This document shows positions 33,450 to 34,059 of a stretch of 34,059 bases of DNA, in pieces (position 1 is the stretch's first letter; each line of letters starts with the position of its first letter). The notes under the pieces were generated by a model, which was given only the letters and a program-made list of their open reading frames with translations, ran no database searches and was not told the DNA's origin. The stretch comes from Martinezella lusitana (GTDB lineage: Bacteria; Pseudomonadota; Alphaproteobacteria; Rhizobiales; Rhizobiaceae), in NCBI RefSeq assembly GCF_014207095.1, contig NZ_JACHBG010000038.1:1-34059 (forward strand), written 5' to 3'. A program made the position numbers and the translations under genes.

Positions 33450-33732
33450 ATGGACTGACGGCCCTCTCGATGGTCGCTGTGCTTGGTGGCCGCCTCGTGC
33501 CGAGGCGGCTGCTGGTCTGCCCGCCTCGACGCGTCCAGCGTCGCTTCCAGGTTTCCCTAGGCAAGGAGCGGCGCAAAAAGTCCAGATCGGTATATATTCG
33601 AATACGATAAGACCTCGGATCATCGGAAAGCGATCGGGGCGTTCTCCCGATCCGGTCAAGCTCCGGCACCTATGCGCTTGGTTCGCGCCCGGTGGCCGGC
33701 ACCGTAACGTTAACTGTCCGTGATCGACTTAA
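33450..33732. other. Non-coding stretch with hairpins after the SRPBCC gene
   Basis: No gene is seen. It holds a 9-bp hairpin at 33489-33509 and another inverted repeat GATCGGG/CCCGATC (33632-33638, 33646-33652) near the edge of the IS6 remnant. The short AT-rich TATATATTCGAATACG lies near 33592. Confidence 0.5.
33489..33509 (+). terminator. Hairpin downstream of the AKR-SRPBCC operon
   Basis: GCCGCCTCG (33489-33497) pairs perfectly with CGAGGCGGC (33501-33509) across a TGC loop, 39 bp after the SRPBCC stop. It has no T-run, so termination strength is uncertain. Confidence 0.4.
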
Positions 33733-33976
33733 CCCCGCCACAGATTTCTCGCTGAGGTGATTGCCCACGCAGTCTGGCTGTACTTCCAATTTCCCCTCAG
33801 CCTGCGAATGGTCGCAGATCTTTTGACAATTCGTGGTGTCATCGTTTCTCATCAAACCGTAAAACTGCGGGTGGCATTTCGCCAGCGATATCGACAGGCG
33901 CTCAGCCGGCCGGCCCGGTGACAAATGGTACCTCGATGAGGTCGTCATCATCATTTAAGGGCGCAAACACTCTTAT
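33733..33976 (+). pseudogene. Decayed IS6-family transposase fragment
   Basis: Translated, the stretch reads RHRFLAEVIAHAVWLYFQFP, LSLRMVADLLTIRGVIVSHQ and, in another frame from 33917, GDKWYLDEVVIII. This is the N-terminal helix-turn-helix and start of the DDE domain of IS6/IS26-type transposases, which normally read RHRFPxEVIxHAVWLYxRFxLSxRxV and GDxWHLDE. The copy is broken by a frameshift shortly before 33917 and by an in-frame TAA at 33956-33958, after which GRKH still resembles the family. Everything upstream of RHRF is cut by a TAA, and the rest of the catalytic domain is not recognisable before the window ends. It marks an old insertion at the island edge. Confidence 0.8.
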
Positions 33977-34059
33977 GACCATTGTCGAGGGTTGGGACGC
34001 ACTTTAAAGAGCCACCCGCTGTGCGGGCCGCTTTTAAGATTTTGTCACGGTCGAGATGG

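Noticed and set aside
34016..34028. Small CCCGC/GCGGG hairpin near the window end
   Set aside because: Five base pairs with no gene just upstream; too weak to call a terminator.

Overview
The window looks like accessory DNA from a high-GC alphaproteobacterium, most likely of the Rhizobium/Agrobacterium group and possibly from a plasmid or chromid. This is inferred from the dmm/tmm/tdm methylamine genes, Tat-dependent branched-chain-type binding proteins, a rhizobial-style PhaA thiolase and many LysR/IclR-regulated catabolic units. No rRNA, tRNA, CRISPR array or origin was seen.

Region 1 (1-10.6 kb) is a trimethylamine (TMA) module. It holds the 3' end of folD, then dmmDABC (dimethylamine monooxygenase), tmm (TMA monooxygenase) and a small soluble PAS/chemoreceptor-tip protein. 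Convergent to these is tdm (TMAO demethylase), and divergent from tdm is an APC-type permease. Expected flow: TMA to TMAO (Tmm), to dimethylamine (Tdm), to methylamine (DmmABC with DmmD). The released C1 units are captured on tetrahydrofolate and oxidised through FolD. Methylamine-consuming genes are not in the window.

Region 2 (10.6-14 kb) is a junction. It contains an unrecognised exported protein made of two tandem copies of one domain, a CbrC-family protein on the minus strand, and about 0.9 kb of apparently decayed sequence.

Region 3 (14-26.8 kb) is a co-directional set of 14 genes: a PF04199 cyclase/hydrolase, a cupin, an SDR, a 3-hydroxyacyl-CoA-dehydrogenase-like enzyme, a binding protein, a 2,4-diacetylphloroglucinol (DAPG) hydrolase-like enzyme, a second paralogous binding protein, LivG/F/H/M-type ABC components, an MFS transporter, a beta-keto acid cleavage enzyme (BKACE) and an IclR regulator. 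Next to it (27.3-30.9 kb) are a thiolase and a 3-oxoacid CoA-transferase (scoAB) with a divergent LysR. Read together, the enzymes match the reductive phloroglucinol route known from anaerobes: ring reduction, ring hydrolysis, oxidation to triacetate, and acetyl-CoA-dependent cleavage to acetoacetate plus acetoacetyl-CoA. A DAPG-hydrolase-like entry step precedes it and an acetoacetate-to-acetyl-CoA exit follows it. This is the most interesting hypothesis in the window. It is inference, and a carnitine-like or pyrone/beta-diketone substrate remains possible.

Region 4 (30.9-34 kb) has a LysR regulator divergent from an aldo/keto reductase and an SRPBCC-family protein. It is followed by a decayed IS6-family transposase that marks past mobile-element activity at the right edge.
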